A stretch of 64,000 nucleotides of DNA from contig ONEL01000010.1 in the NCBI GenBank assembly GCA_900316835.1, positions 1 to 64,000 on the forward strand. Direction: 5' to 3'. The DNA is from an uncultured Prevotellaceae bacterium (GTDB taxonomy: Bacteria; Bacteroidota; Bacteroidia; Bacteroidales; Muribaculaceae). Under the pieces are notes generated by a model. The model searched no databases. It saw only the letters and a list, made by a program, of their open reading frames with translations, and was not told the origin of the DNA. A program made the translations under genes and the position numbers. Below are positions 16,341 through 24,006 of this stretch, one piece after another; positions within the stretch are counted from its first letter, which is position 1, and every line of letters begins with the position of its first letter.

Positions 16341-17159
16341 ATGAGAAAAATATCATTTTTTACATTGATAGCCGCAGTAGCCATTTGGAACCTTACTTCA
16401 TGTGCCGGATCAGCATCAGGATCAAGCGGTGTAGATAGTGTAGATACCTCTCAACAAGTAGAACCAGTATCAGTCGCATCTACGGTTGATGAGTTTTTAG
16501 GCGGGCGCACTCCCTGGGAAGAATTCTATATTGATTCTAAAGAATACGGCTATGCTAACGTGAGAGAAACTCCATCAAAAGATTCTCCTGTTGTGAAAGA
16601 AATTCAAACTGGAGAGCACTTCTATGGCTGGCGCATGGAAGACGACCCCGATTGGATAGAAGTCTATGATAATGACGGAAGAACCATAGGCTACATGTGG
16701 TATACCTGCGCACGACACACCGGAAACAAATCAGATGAAGGGGAAAACATTGCTGAAAATTATGACGAGGAGCCTGAAGAGGACATAGAATTAGAAGGTG
16801 GCGAACAAACAAATCAATACTCAGAAATTGGAAATAATCAAAATAGCGAAATTGAAGAGATTAAATCATGGATTCAGGGCAGTTGGTATTATTCTACTAC
16901 TATTTTTGGAAATAGGTATACATCAGTTATTACTATAACTGGTGACAATATTTCTGCTAAAACGAATGGAGAAATAGATTATTCTGGACCATATAATATT
17001 GATTTGGATTATGAAGGATTGAAATATAATAATAGAACAGGAAAACACGATATTATAGTAAAGTATAGTAGAATACAATATGGTGATATCTATATAATAA
17101 TTGATAAAGAAAGAAGACAACTTAAAGTAGATGAAAACAACTATTATCAACGACTCTAA
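16341..17159 (+). CDS. Lipoprotein with SH3-like domain
   Basis: The product has 272 residues from the ATG at 16341. An in-frame ATG 21 bp earlier is possible, but MRKISFFTLIAAVAIWNLTSC is a clean lipoprotein signal (Cys21). Residues of about 60-125 form a bacterial SH3-type domain (YGYANVRETPSKDSPVVKEI, then GWRMEDDPDWIEVYDNDGR and GYMWYTC). An acidic Glu-rich linker follows, then a C-terminal lipocalin-like beta region (IQGSWYYSTTIFGN, then strands). SH3b domains often bind peptidoglycan or peptides. It is the last intact gene of the AT-rich cluster. The 3' third is very AT-rich. Confidence 0.75.
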   Translation: MRKISFFTLIAAVAIWNLTSCAGSASGSSGVDSVDTSQQVEPVSVASTVDEFLGGRTPWEEFYIDSKEYGYANVRETPSKDSPVVKEIQTGEHFYGWRMEDDPDWIEVYDNDGRTIGYMWYTCARHTGNKSDEGENIAENYDEEPEEDIELEGGEQTNQYSEIGNNQNSEIEEIKSWIQGSWYYSTTIFGNRYTSVITITGDNISAKTNGEIDYSGPYNIDLDYEGLKYNNRTGKHDIIVKYSRIQYGDIYIIIDKERRQLKVDENNYYQRL

Positions 17160-17252
17160 AAGACAAATAAATGTGAAAGAGTACTATGTTCAATTATAAA
17201 GATGAGCAAATTGAATTTGCAAGATAATTAGGAGATAATGAAATGATAGTTG

Positions 17253-17397
17253 AAGGTAGGACGAATTGTTGTTATTCATCTCTCGGATTTAAGAAAGTGA
17301 TTGGAGGATGACAATGTTATAAGAAGTTTAACTAATGGATTCTAAAATGAAGAAAAACCTATTACTAATGGTGGTAGTTTGGGTTTGGGCTATTGCC
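17253..17397 (+). repeat. Segmental duplication of 13029-13173
   Basis: This 145-nt segment matches 13029-13173 without gaps; I see one difference. It carries the last 31 codons of the 12633-13121 gene and the first codons of the 13123-14031 gene. It is placed downstream of the SH3 lipoprotein without the rest of the 12633 gene. Confidence 0.9.
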
Positions 17398-17818
17398 TAA
17401 AAAAACAACATTAATGGTCGTCCCCAGTGATTATTACTGCCAGCAAAAGGGCTACTATGTCACTTCAGTTATTGATGGTAAAGTGGAGAAATTCCCTGAT
17501 TATCAACGTGCATTGCAAAATGATTTTGAACTCACAACTGCAATTACTGTAATGGGTCAAATCATGGCCGATAGGGGTTTCCCATTGAAGCTTCTAGAAC
17601 AAGAGATTAAATCAATCAACGAGCAAGATGCCGAAGATGAAATGTTAACATCTAAGAGTGGTGGTGAAATTGCTGAAACGCCTTATGACAGGCTCAAGAA
17701 GAAGGCTAAATGCGATATTATTCTTCAACTTGGATGGAAAATCAATCATTTTGGCCCAAGGTATTCCTTCACATTCACCCGCGTGAGCGACAGCGCGATC
17801 AATAAATACCTGAATTGA
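17338..17818 (+). pseudogene. Broken mosaic copy of the VVPSDYYC-type gene
   Basis: From the ATG at 17347 the signal peptide MKKNLLLMVVVWVWAIA ends at a stop (17398-17400). In the next frame the sequence continues KKTTLMVVPSDYYCQQKGYY through to FGPRYSFTFTRVSDSAINKYLN and stops at 17818, about half the family length. 17253-17397 is nearly identical to 13029-13173. 17398-17617 is diverged, though clearly homologous. 17618-17769 is nearly identical to 13375-13526, with two differences. This alternation points to gene conversion or recombination between two paralogs followed by truncation. A shorter protein starting at TTG 17393 cannot be excluded but would lack a signal peptide. Confidence 0.85.
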
Positions 17819-17838
17819 CTATATCAACAATCGTCTTA

Positions 17839-17896
17839 ATGTCCTCAAGTCCTATGTTTGCATCGTCATTGCGAAACACATAGGGCTTGAGGACAT
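17839..17896. terminator. Long inverted repeat after the pseudogene
   Basis: 17839-17857 (ATGTCCTCAAGTCCTATGT) pairs with 17878-17896, with one or two mismatches, around a 20-nt loop. It is a strong stem that could end transcription of the cluster. There is no long T-run, so termination is inferred. Confidence 0.6.
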
Positions 17897-17922
17897 ATTC
17901 AGTAGGCGGAAATAAACGAGAG

Positions 17923-18095
17923 GGTGTTGCAAAACATTAAATATAATGAGAATTACAATTTATGCATAGCAATGTGTCCTACTAAAGTTCCTCTTCGAGG
18001 CACAAGCATAAGTCGCTGTTTACCACCAAGCTAATGATTCGGCTCTTCGAGCCTTTTGACCTCTTCGAGGTTATGACCTGGAGTTTTGCAACACC
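17923..18095. mobile_element. MITE-like element, copy 1
   Basis: The 173-bp element has 13-bp perfect terminal inverted repeats: GGTGTTGCAAAAC at 17923-17935 and its complement at 18083-18095. It carries no ORF. The interior holds several TTC-loop hairpins: CCTCTTCGAGG, GGCTCTTCGAGCC and ACCTCTTCGAGGT. The core 17984-18081 reappears at 23108-23239. The rest of the 17819-18341 gap (18096-18341) is AT-rich with no gene seen. Confidence 0.75.
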
Positions 18096-18341
18096 ATCAA
18101 ATCCACCGCATCACGGAGGTCTGCCCCTTTTCTTATTCCTGCCATTATTGAATTGAATATCATCACACAAGCAGAAGAGTTAAAAACTTTAATGGGGCAC
18201 TGATGTTTTGAGTATTTTTATTTTAGTAATCCGTGAATTAATAAGCCGAAAAATTGGGTAGGAGTGTGGAATGTTGGAAAAAATCATTAACTTTGCAAGT
18301 TACAAAGTCAATTAATAAAATTCATTAAGACTAAAATTGCT

Positions 18342-19403
18342 GTGAAAAAGATTGTTTCGGCATTATTAAAATATGGTATCCCCATTGTCATTAGTGTGGG
18401 GCTGGCGTGGTTCTTGTCGAAAAACGTGGACTGGAGCGCCATCAGGCAGAGCCTGAGTAACGACGTGAACTACTGGTGGTTCATTCCGGTTATTGTGGTG
18501 AGCGTGATGAGCCACGTGTTCAGGGCACTGCGGTGGCGGTTGCAACTCAACGCCATTGGCATTCGCCCCTCGCTGAGCGCATTGATTAACAGCATCTTTG
18601 GCACCTATTTTGTGAACTTGCTTTTCCCTCGTCTGGGCGAGGTGTGGCGCTCGGGCTACATTGCCCAGCGCGAGAAGGCGTCGTTCACCCAGGTGCTGGG
18701 CTCGATGGTGGGCGACCGCTTGAGCGACACCGTCACGGTGGGCGTGCTCACCCTGTTCACCTTCTTCCTGGCGCAGGACGCGTTCTACAAGTTCTTTGAC
18801 CAGCGTGGCGACGGCAGTGGCTCGATGTTCACCTCATGGGTGTTTTGGGCATTGGTGGCATGTGGCGTGCTGGGCGTGCTGGCACTGGTGTGGATATTCC
18901 GCAGCAAGAGCGAGAACAAGGTCATCGCCAAGATTAGGCTAATGCTGCGCAACCTGTGGGACGGCTTTGCCGCCATTGGCAAGATGGATGGCAAGTGGAT
19001 GTTCTTGCTGTACACAATCCTCATTTGGGGTTGCTACTTCATGCAGCTCTACATCGCCGCTCAGGCTTTTGCTTGCACCAAGGACCTGGGCGTGGTTGCG
19101 ATTCTTGTGCTCTTTGTGTTAAGCAGCATTGGCATGGCAGTGCCCAGCAACGGCGGTTTAGGCCCCTGGCAGTTTGCCATCATCTTTGGTCTCACGCTCT
19201 ACGGCGTGGGCTCATTTCCACCCTCCACTCCCTACGATCCTCAGGCCTCGGCCTTCGCATGGGTAGTGTGGGGCGTGCAGACGTGCCTTCTCATCGTGCT
19301 AGGCATCTATGCCTTCATCAGCATGGCCATCGACCGCAAGCGCATTGCCCAAGGCAAGACCAAGATTCTCACCGAGAGCCAAGGCGATAGCATGAAAATT
19401 TAA
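18342..19403 (+). CDS. Flippase-like polytopic membrane protein (YbhN/UPF0104, LPG-synthase TM type)
   Basis: The product has 353 residues from a GTG start; no ATG fits upstream. There are about eight hydrophobic spans. Family signatures include VSVMSHVFRALRWRLQL (about 50-66), FGTYFVNLLFPRLGEVWRSG (about 87-106) and the late motif GMAVPSNGGLGPWQFAII. These match the lysylphosphatidylglycerol-synthase membrane-domain family, whose stand-alone bacterial members are thought to move lipids or lipid-linked molecules across the inner membrane. The soluble aminoacyl-transferase domain of MprF is absent. The stop codon (19401-19403) directly abuts the repeat array of the next element. Confidence 0.85.
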   Translation: MKKIVSALLKYGIPIVISVGLAWFLSKNVDWSAIRQSLSNDVNYWWFIPVIVVSVMSHVFRALRWRLQLNAIGIRPSLSALINSIFGTYFVNLLFPRLGEVWRSGYIAQREKASFTQVLGSMVGDRLSDTVTVGVLTLFTFFLAQDAFYKFFDQRGDGSGSMFTSWVFWALVACGVLGVLALVWIFRSKSENKVIAKIRLMLRNLWDGFAAIGKMDGKWMFLLYTILIWGCYFMQLYIAAQAFACTKDLGVVAILVLFVLSSIGMAVPSNGGLGPWQFAIIFGLTLYGVGSFPPSTPYDPQASAFAWVVWGVQTCLLIVLGIYAFISMAIDRKRIAQGKTKILTESQGDSMKI

Positions 19404-19468
19404 TCAGTTGTCAGTTGTCAGTTGTCAGTTATCAGTTGTCAGTTATCAGTTGTAATCAGTTGCCAGTT
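19404..19468 (+). repeat. Left array of TCAGTTGTCAGTTATC repeats
   Basis: At least seven tandem copies of a 7-nt unit, TCAGTTG or TCAGTTA, start immediately after the stop codon at 19403. The same unit occurs in inverted orientation at 19922-20041. Confidence 0.9.
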
Positions 19469-19525
19469 TTTTACTGGTAGAGACAAATGTAGTGATATTC
19501 AGATTATATTTCAGCACATTAAGAT

Positions 19526-19888
19526 ATGCAAGACTTCAAGAAGATAGATGTTTGGACACGTAGTTTCAAGTTTTCATCTGAAATATATAAGGCTACTTCC
19601 TCCTTTCCAGATAATGAAAAATTTGGGTTAACTAGTCAAATTCGCAGAGCCTCCCTTTCTATCCCAATAAATATTGCAGAAGGTTCAGGTAGAAACTCCA
19701 GAAAAGAATTCGCAAATTTTTTACAAATAGCTATAGGTTCTACAAGTGAAGTTGAATGTGAGTTATTACTTGCAAAAGAACTCAATTTTTTAACTGAAGA
19801 AAAGTTCTCATATCTTAACAATGAAATTTCGGAAATAAGGAGAATGTTATCTTCCTTCAGAAAAGCACTACTAACTTATAGCCAATAA
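19526..19888 (+). CDS. Four-helix bundle protein (23S rRNA intervening-sequence type)
   Basis: The product has 120 residues, a typical length. It matches the family closely: DFKKIDVWTRSFKFSSEIY, then FPDNEKFGLTSQIRRASLSI, PINIAEGSGRNSRKEF, FLQIAIGSTSEVECELLLA. The fold is a four-helix bundle that forms pentamers with a basic surface; relatives include proteins encoded in rRNA intervening sequences and the Avd accessory protein of diversity-generating retroelements. No reverse transcriptase or variable repeat is nearby. Its base composition is more AT-rich than the flanking genes, consistent with a separate origin. Confidence 0.92.
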   Translation: MQDFKKIDVWTRSFKFSSEIYKATSSFPDNEKFGLTSQIRRASLSIPINIAEGSGRNSRKEFANFLQIAIGSTSEVECELLLAKELNFLTEEKFSYLNNEISEIRRMLSSFRKALLTYSQ

Positions 19889-19921
19889 CCCCACCGGGCA
19901 ACTGAATGCTGGTAACAGAAT

Positions 19922-20041
19922 ACTGACAACTGATAACGAACTGACAACGAACTGATAACTGACAACTGATAACTGACAACTGATAACTGATAACTGACAA
20001 CTGACGACTGACGACTGACAACTGATAACTGACAACTGATA
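19922..20041 (-). repeat. Right array of the same repeat, inverted
   Basis: There are about fifteen copies of the units CTGACAA and CTGATAA, which are the reverse complement of the left array, with a few interruptions (CGAA). The array ends about 20 bp before the start at 20063. Confidence 0.9.
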
Positions 20042-20062
20042 AATGAATACAACTGACTGATT

Positions 20063-20638
20063 ATGAAACTCATTAACGACAATTTTGACGATTACTTTGA
20101 GAGCGGAGCTCCGCAGAGCGAGAAGGCTCCACATCAGGAAACCGAGGAAGAGCGTGAAGAACGCGAGTTGATTGAGACCACTATTGAGCGTCGCAGCAAC
20201 AAGAAGCGCATCTTCTTGATAATAGGCACGCTGGTGGTGTTATTGCTACTTATTTTCTTGGTTCGTGACCGCTATTTCCACGTCTACAACCAGAGCAATG
20301 TGAAAGGGCGCATCATCGACATTGGCCTCAAGGGCAGTGTGTTTGAGACCTACGAGGGCAAGCTCATGAGCTACGACGTTCAGGCACCTAACAGTGTGGT
20401 GAAGCAGGAGTTTGAATTTTCAGTTTCAGACGATTCTATAGCCCACACCCTAGGGCGACTAAAGCAAACTCCCATAGCCGTGCAACTTGAGTACAACGAG
20501 TACAAGAGCTCGGTGCCCTGGCGTGGCAATTCACGCTATGTGGTGACAAAAATCGACACCGTCGACATTGCCGCCTATTCCAGTAGCATCAAGGATGACA
20601 CCCTGCCTGTTACACCCACCGATTCTACCAAGAAATAA
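20063..20638 (+). CDS. Single-span membrane protein of unknown function
   Basis: The product has 191 residues. An acidic, Glu-rich cytoplasmic N-terminus (about 1-47) precedes one span (about 50-70; IFLIIGTLVVLLLLIFLV). A periplasmic domain of about 110 residues follows, with KGRIIDIGLKGSVFETYEGKL and VQLEYNEYKSSVPWRGNSRY. The KGxxFxTxEG and YxE...PWRG patterns are typical of an uncharacterised Bacteroidetes protein sometimes misnamed in databases. The fold looks like a small beta-barrel. It sits just beyond the repeat cassette, so any original linkage to the gene at 18342 may have been interrupted. Confidence 0.75.
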   Translation: MKLINDNFDDYFESGAPQSEKAPHQETEEEREERELIETTIERRSNKKRIFLIIGTLVVLLLLIFLVRDRYFHVYNQSNVKGRIIDIGLKGSVFETYEGKLMSYDVQAPNSVVKQEFEFSVSDDSIAHTLGRLKQTPIAVQLEYNEYKSSVPWRGNSRYVVTKIDTVDIAAYSSSIKDDTLPVTPTDSTKK

Positions 20639-20675
20639 AAAATTATATTAAAAACGATAAAAACCATATTATTCT

Positions 20676-23027
20676 ATGATGAACAAGAAAATAACATTGC
20701 TATTAATCTTGGTTATGTGCGTAGGTAGCGTGACGCGCGCGAAGCAGGTGACCGAGACTCAGGCGCGAGCACTTGCTGAGCAGTTCTTTAACACATCATT
20801 GCCAGTGCAGGCTCCGGCAATGAAAGCTAAAGCACGTGGAGCGGCATCGGCGCCTTTCTATGTGTATAACAACCCTGAGCAGCCCGGATGGGTGATAATC
20901 GCTGGCGACGACCGCGCACGCGAGGTGCTTGCCTATGGCGATGAGTTCTACTTTGATGAGAGCGAGATGCCTGAGTGTGTGCAAGACTGGCTCGAGAGCT
21001 ATGCCGAGCAAATCGCAAACTTAGACAACGCCCAACAAGCCGCACCGCTCAACACCACCAGCGTGGCGGCAGGGGGTGGCAAGGCTCGCATCTCTCCCAT
21101 GCTCTCGTGCAACATGGCACAGGGCTTGCCCTTCAACCAGCAGTGTCCTCCCGCCACAGTGGGTGGCACCAACTATTGCGTGGCAGGTTGCGTTGCGATA
21201 GCCATGGCGCAAATAATGTACTATTACAGGTCGTCGACCGCCACCACATCAATTCCCGCCTACAAGAGCGCGAAACTCAATCGCGACATGCCCGAACTGC
21301 CAGCCACCACGTTCAACTATAGTCTCATGAACGACTGGTATGACAAAGCAACCAACACCAGCGCCGGAGCGCAAGAGGTGGCAAAGCTGGTGAAATACTG
21401 CGCTCAGTCGGTAAACATGGATTTTGGCGAGAGTGTGTCTAGTGCCACTAGCCAGGTCAATGCCTTTGTCAAGTACTTTGGCTACGACAAAGATGCCACT
21501 CAAGTAAATCGCGAGGATGTGACGGCTGCCGAGTGGGAAAATCTTGTCTATACCGAGCTCTCGGCAGGCAGGCCAGTGTACATCAGCGCGCGCAAGTCGA
21601 GCGGAGGTCATGCCTTCGTGTGCGATGGATATAACGGTAGCGGATTCTATCACATCAACTGGGGCTGGCGAGGTCACCAAAATGGTTACTTCGCCCTCAA
21701 CGCCCTCACCGACGACAACGCGGGAGGCACCGGCGCTGCTGCCGGCAGCGAAGGCTACACCCTCAAGATGATGATAATGGTGGGCTTGCAACCCAGCACA
21801 GGCAGCACAAGTAACACCAGCGGCAACACCGTCAAGCTCTACAAGCCATGCGAGGCGACAACCACCAGCTACACTCGCAGTAGCAGTAGCCAGAACTTCA
21901 CTGGTGTGGAACTCATTGCCTACTACTGGAATAATTCCGATCAAGCCTACACCTACGACCTGGGATGGGGACTCTATGATAGCAATGATAACCTGGTGAG
22001 CACTCACATTGTCAGCAGTGGCAAGAACCTGAATCCCACCTACTACACCTGGCCCGTAGGGTCAATCAACGTGGGTAAGAACGTCACCGGCACTTACTAT
22101 CTCAAGCCCATTTGCCGCCTGTCGGGCACCAGCCAGTTTCATCCGTGTCGTGGCACAGGGCACAACTACATCAAGGCCACAATCACCGCCACGTCGATGC
22201 AACTCAAGGTCTATGACCCACTCACGGTGCAGAACCTCAAGATTAATTCAGTGACCACCGGCTCAGTCAAGAAGGTGGGAAGCCCCATGGAAGTCAAGAT
22301 TGGCGTGAGCAACCAGGGACTTACCGACTATAGCTACATCTACATGTGGGAGGGCGATGGTGTCAAGAGTGCCACTACCACCGACATCGCTCCAGGTGCC
22401 AGTGGTACCGTGGTAATGTCGATAACGCCCAGCGAGGCCGGTACCAAGAAGTATACGTTCACTGCCGATGCCGATGGCACCAAGACACTCTTTACCACCA
22501 ATATCACGGTGCAAAGCGCTACCGCTGCAACCATATCGGGCACCACGCTGTCGTCGGTTGAGGGCACCACGTTCAACGCGTCAATCACTGTTAAGAACGA
22601 GAACACCAACACCTATAACGACTACATCATCGCCAAGCTCTACAAGAAGGAACCCAACTCGGGCAACACTGGTTACTTTTGTGGCTCGCAGTCGCAAACG
22701 GTCTACTTAGGGCACAACAATACCACGACGCTCAACTATGCCTTCACTAATCTCGACTTCGACGAGACCTATTTTGTGATATTCTACTGCATCAGCAATG
22801 GTGAGCAAGTGCGCATCAATGCCACATCGTCACGGAAGGTGGAATCGCCGTTCGACAGGCTCGACGTGAACCAAGATGGCTCAGTCACAGGCAGCGATGT
22901 GACAGCCGTTTACAACACAATTTTCGGTGTAACAAATCGCTATCACCGCTGGGCCGATACCAATGGCGATGGCGAGGTGACCGGTAGTGATATCACAGCC
23001 ATCTATAACAAGATTCTAGGACTGTGA
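20676..23027 (+). CDS. Secreted C10-family cysteine protease (streptopain-like) with dockerin-like repeats
   Basis: The product has 783 residues. After the signal peptide (about 1-22) comes a Spi/propeptide-like region (about 22-130) containing VIIAGDDRAREVLAYGDEF. The peptidase domain (about 145-370) has the catalytic Cys in NYCVAGCVAIAMAQIM (C172, like SpeB ATGCVAT) and the catalytic His in GGHAFVCDGYNG (H312), followed by FYHINWGWRGHQNGYF. About 380-720 are beta-sandwich (CARDB-like) repeats. The C-terminus has two dockerin-like Ca-loops, DVNQDGSVTGSDVTAVYN and DTNGDGEVTGSDITAIYN. It is an extracellular papain-fold protease activated by propeptide removal. The dockerin-like tail could be a surface-attachment or folding module; no cohesin was seen here. 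Confidence 0.93.
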   Translation: MMNKKITLLLILVMCVGSVTRAKQVTETQARALAEQFFNTSLPVQAPAMKAKARGAASAPFYVYNNPEQPGWVIIAGDDRAREVLAYGDEFYFDESEMPECVQDWLESYAEQIANLDNAQQAAPLNTTSVAAGGGKARISPMLSCNMAQGLPFNQQCPPATVGGTNYCVAGCVAIAMAQIMYYYRSSTATTSIPAYKSAKLNRDMPELPATTFNYSLMNDWYDKATNTSAGAQEVAKLVKYCAQSVNMDFGESVSSATSQVNAFVKYFGYDKDATQVNREDVTAAEWENLVYTELSAGRPVYISARKSSGGHAFVCDGYNGSGFYHINWGWRGHQNGYFALNALTDDNAGGTGAAAGSEGYTLKMMIMVGLQPSTGSTSNTSGNTVKLYKPCEATTTSYTRSSSSQNFTGVELIAYYWNNSDQAYTYDLGWGLYDSNDNLVSTHIVSSGKNLNPTYYTWPVGSINVGKNVTGTYYLKPICRLSGTSQFHPCRGTGHNYIKATITATSMQLKVYDPLTVQNLKINSVTTGSVKKVGSPMEVKIGVSNQGLTDYSYIYMWEGDGVKSATTTDIAPGASGTVVMSITPSEAGTKKYTFTADADGTKTLFTTNITVQSATAATISGTTLSSVEGTTFNASITVKNENTNTYNDYIIAKLYKKEPNSGNTGYFCGSQSQTVYLGHNNTTTLNYAFTNLDFDETYFVIFYCISNGEQVRINATSSRKVESPFDRLDVNQDGSVTGSDVTAVYNTIFGVTNRYHRWADTNGDGEVTGSDITAIYNKILGL

Positions 23028-23047
23028 TGACAATGACCTAAAGCGAG

Positions 23048-23239
23048 GGTGTTGCAAAACTGCAAGGACAGTGAGAATGCCACTTTGGGCATTGCAAGTA
23101 AAATAGCAAAGTTCCTCTTCGAGGCACAAGCATAAGTCACTGTTTACCACCAAGCTGCGAACCCCGTTGGGGTTCTTGCATGGTGTTACTAATGATTCGG
23201 CTCTTCGAGCCTTTTGACCTCTTCGAGGTTATGACCTGG
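23048..23239. mobile_element. MITE-like element, copy 2 (right end lost)
   Basis: The left inverted repeat GGTGTTGCAAAAC is at 23048-23060, and the conserved core runs 23108-23239. Relative to copy 1 it carries an extra segment of about 34 nt with the hairpin GAACCCCGTTGGGGTTC. The right terminal repeat is missing; instead the sequence continues into a different stem (ACCTGGTG...CACACCAGGT). The remaining 23240-23673 gap holds no gene I can support. Confidence 0.7.
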
Positions 23240-23673
23240 TGAGATGCCGCACTCACACCAGGTGTGCTTCTTAACTATTATTATTGGTGTAAAACAGGGT
23301 CAATGGTGGCATCACTGGGGTGGAGGAAAGTAGTAAATTCCACTCAAATGTTAATTTTCAAGTGTTAATCGGTGGTGAAAATTAACAATTTGTCGCTAAA
23401 ACTCAGTTCTTGCTATCATAATAAATGCACATTGCTCCAAAATAGGTGAAAAGAATGTATTAACAAACATTAAACGGGTTTATCACGCTGATATGCAATG
23501 TGATAATATTGTCGTCCTACCGCAAAGCATTAAAGTGGAATGGTTGTTGATAGAATGTAATTGTTAAGCGCATTAAAAATATGTATAAAAAAGTAAAATT
23601 TAGCGTTCCGGCAAATATTTTGCCTTAAAAGTTAAAGGTTGATTTTTTGTAATCACGATTGCTTATAATTTAT

Positions 23674-23681
23674 TAACTTTG
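23674..23681 (+). promoter_or_regulatory. -7 element for the susCD operon
   Basis: TAACTTTG matches TAnnTTTG. TTTG at 23646-23649 is a possible -33 but 24 bp away. A start just downstream would give a leader of about 320 nt before the susC ATG at 24007. Confidence 0.5.
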
Positions 23682-23689
23682 CCACGTTC

Positions 23690-23711
23690 GTGCACCACTA
23701 TGTGGTCGCAC
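23690..23711 (+). promoter_or_regulatory. Leader hairpin near the predicted 5' end of susC mRNA
   Basis: GTGC-A-CCAC (23690-23698) pairs with GTGG-TC-GCAC (23702-23711) around a TAT loop. A hairpin at the very 5' end of a long leader could stabilise the mRNA or be a regulatory target. A second CT/GA-rich region at 23830-23860 can also fold. Confidence 0.4.
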
Positions 23712-24006
23712 TAAACCCAACTATACAGTTAATGGCAGAGGCCATTGATACACTAAGAGAAAATATTAATATTAAAACTAAAAAAGTATAGACCAAAAAG
23801 CAAATTGTAAGCTCCATCGCACCTTTAATTACCCTCCCCTTCACCACAGGAGAGGGAAAGTGAGTGCCTGGGAGTGCAATCTACTAAATAAAACCATGTT
23901 TTTGCCTCACTCACTCACGCTACATGCTAGGTGAGAAAAGTCAAAACCATTTATCAAGTATGAAATAATTTTTTTTGAAGTTTAATTACATAAAATTGTT
24001 TACTGT

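Larger units (their letters stand above)
19404..20058. mobile_element. Four-helix-bundle gene bracketed by inverted repeat arrays
   Basis: A unit of about 0.65 kb has TCAGTTG/A arrays on the left (19404-19468), the reverse-complement arrays CAACTGA/TAACTGA on the right (19922-20041), and a single gene between. Four-helix-bundle (S23-type) genes commonly sit in such repeat-flanked cassettes in Bacteroidetes genomes, to my knowledge. The unit fits exactly between the stop of one gene and the start of the next, as expected for an insertion. How it moves, if it does, is unknown. Confidence 0.6.

Noticed and set aside
17393..17818. Intact 141-codon gene starting at TTG
   Set aside because: It lacks a signal peptide and the C-terminal half of its paralog and sits in a mosaic duplication, so it was called a pseudogene.
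19526..19888. Avd component of a diversity-generating retroelement
   Set aside because: No reverse transcriptase, template repeat or variable repeat was seen around the four-helix-bundle gene.
19404..20058. CRISPR array suggested by the TCAGTTG/CAACTGA tracts
   Set aside because: The units are 7 bp and tandem without spacers, and no cas gene is near.
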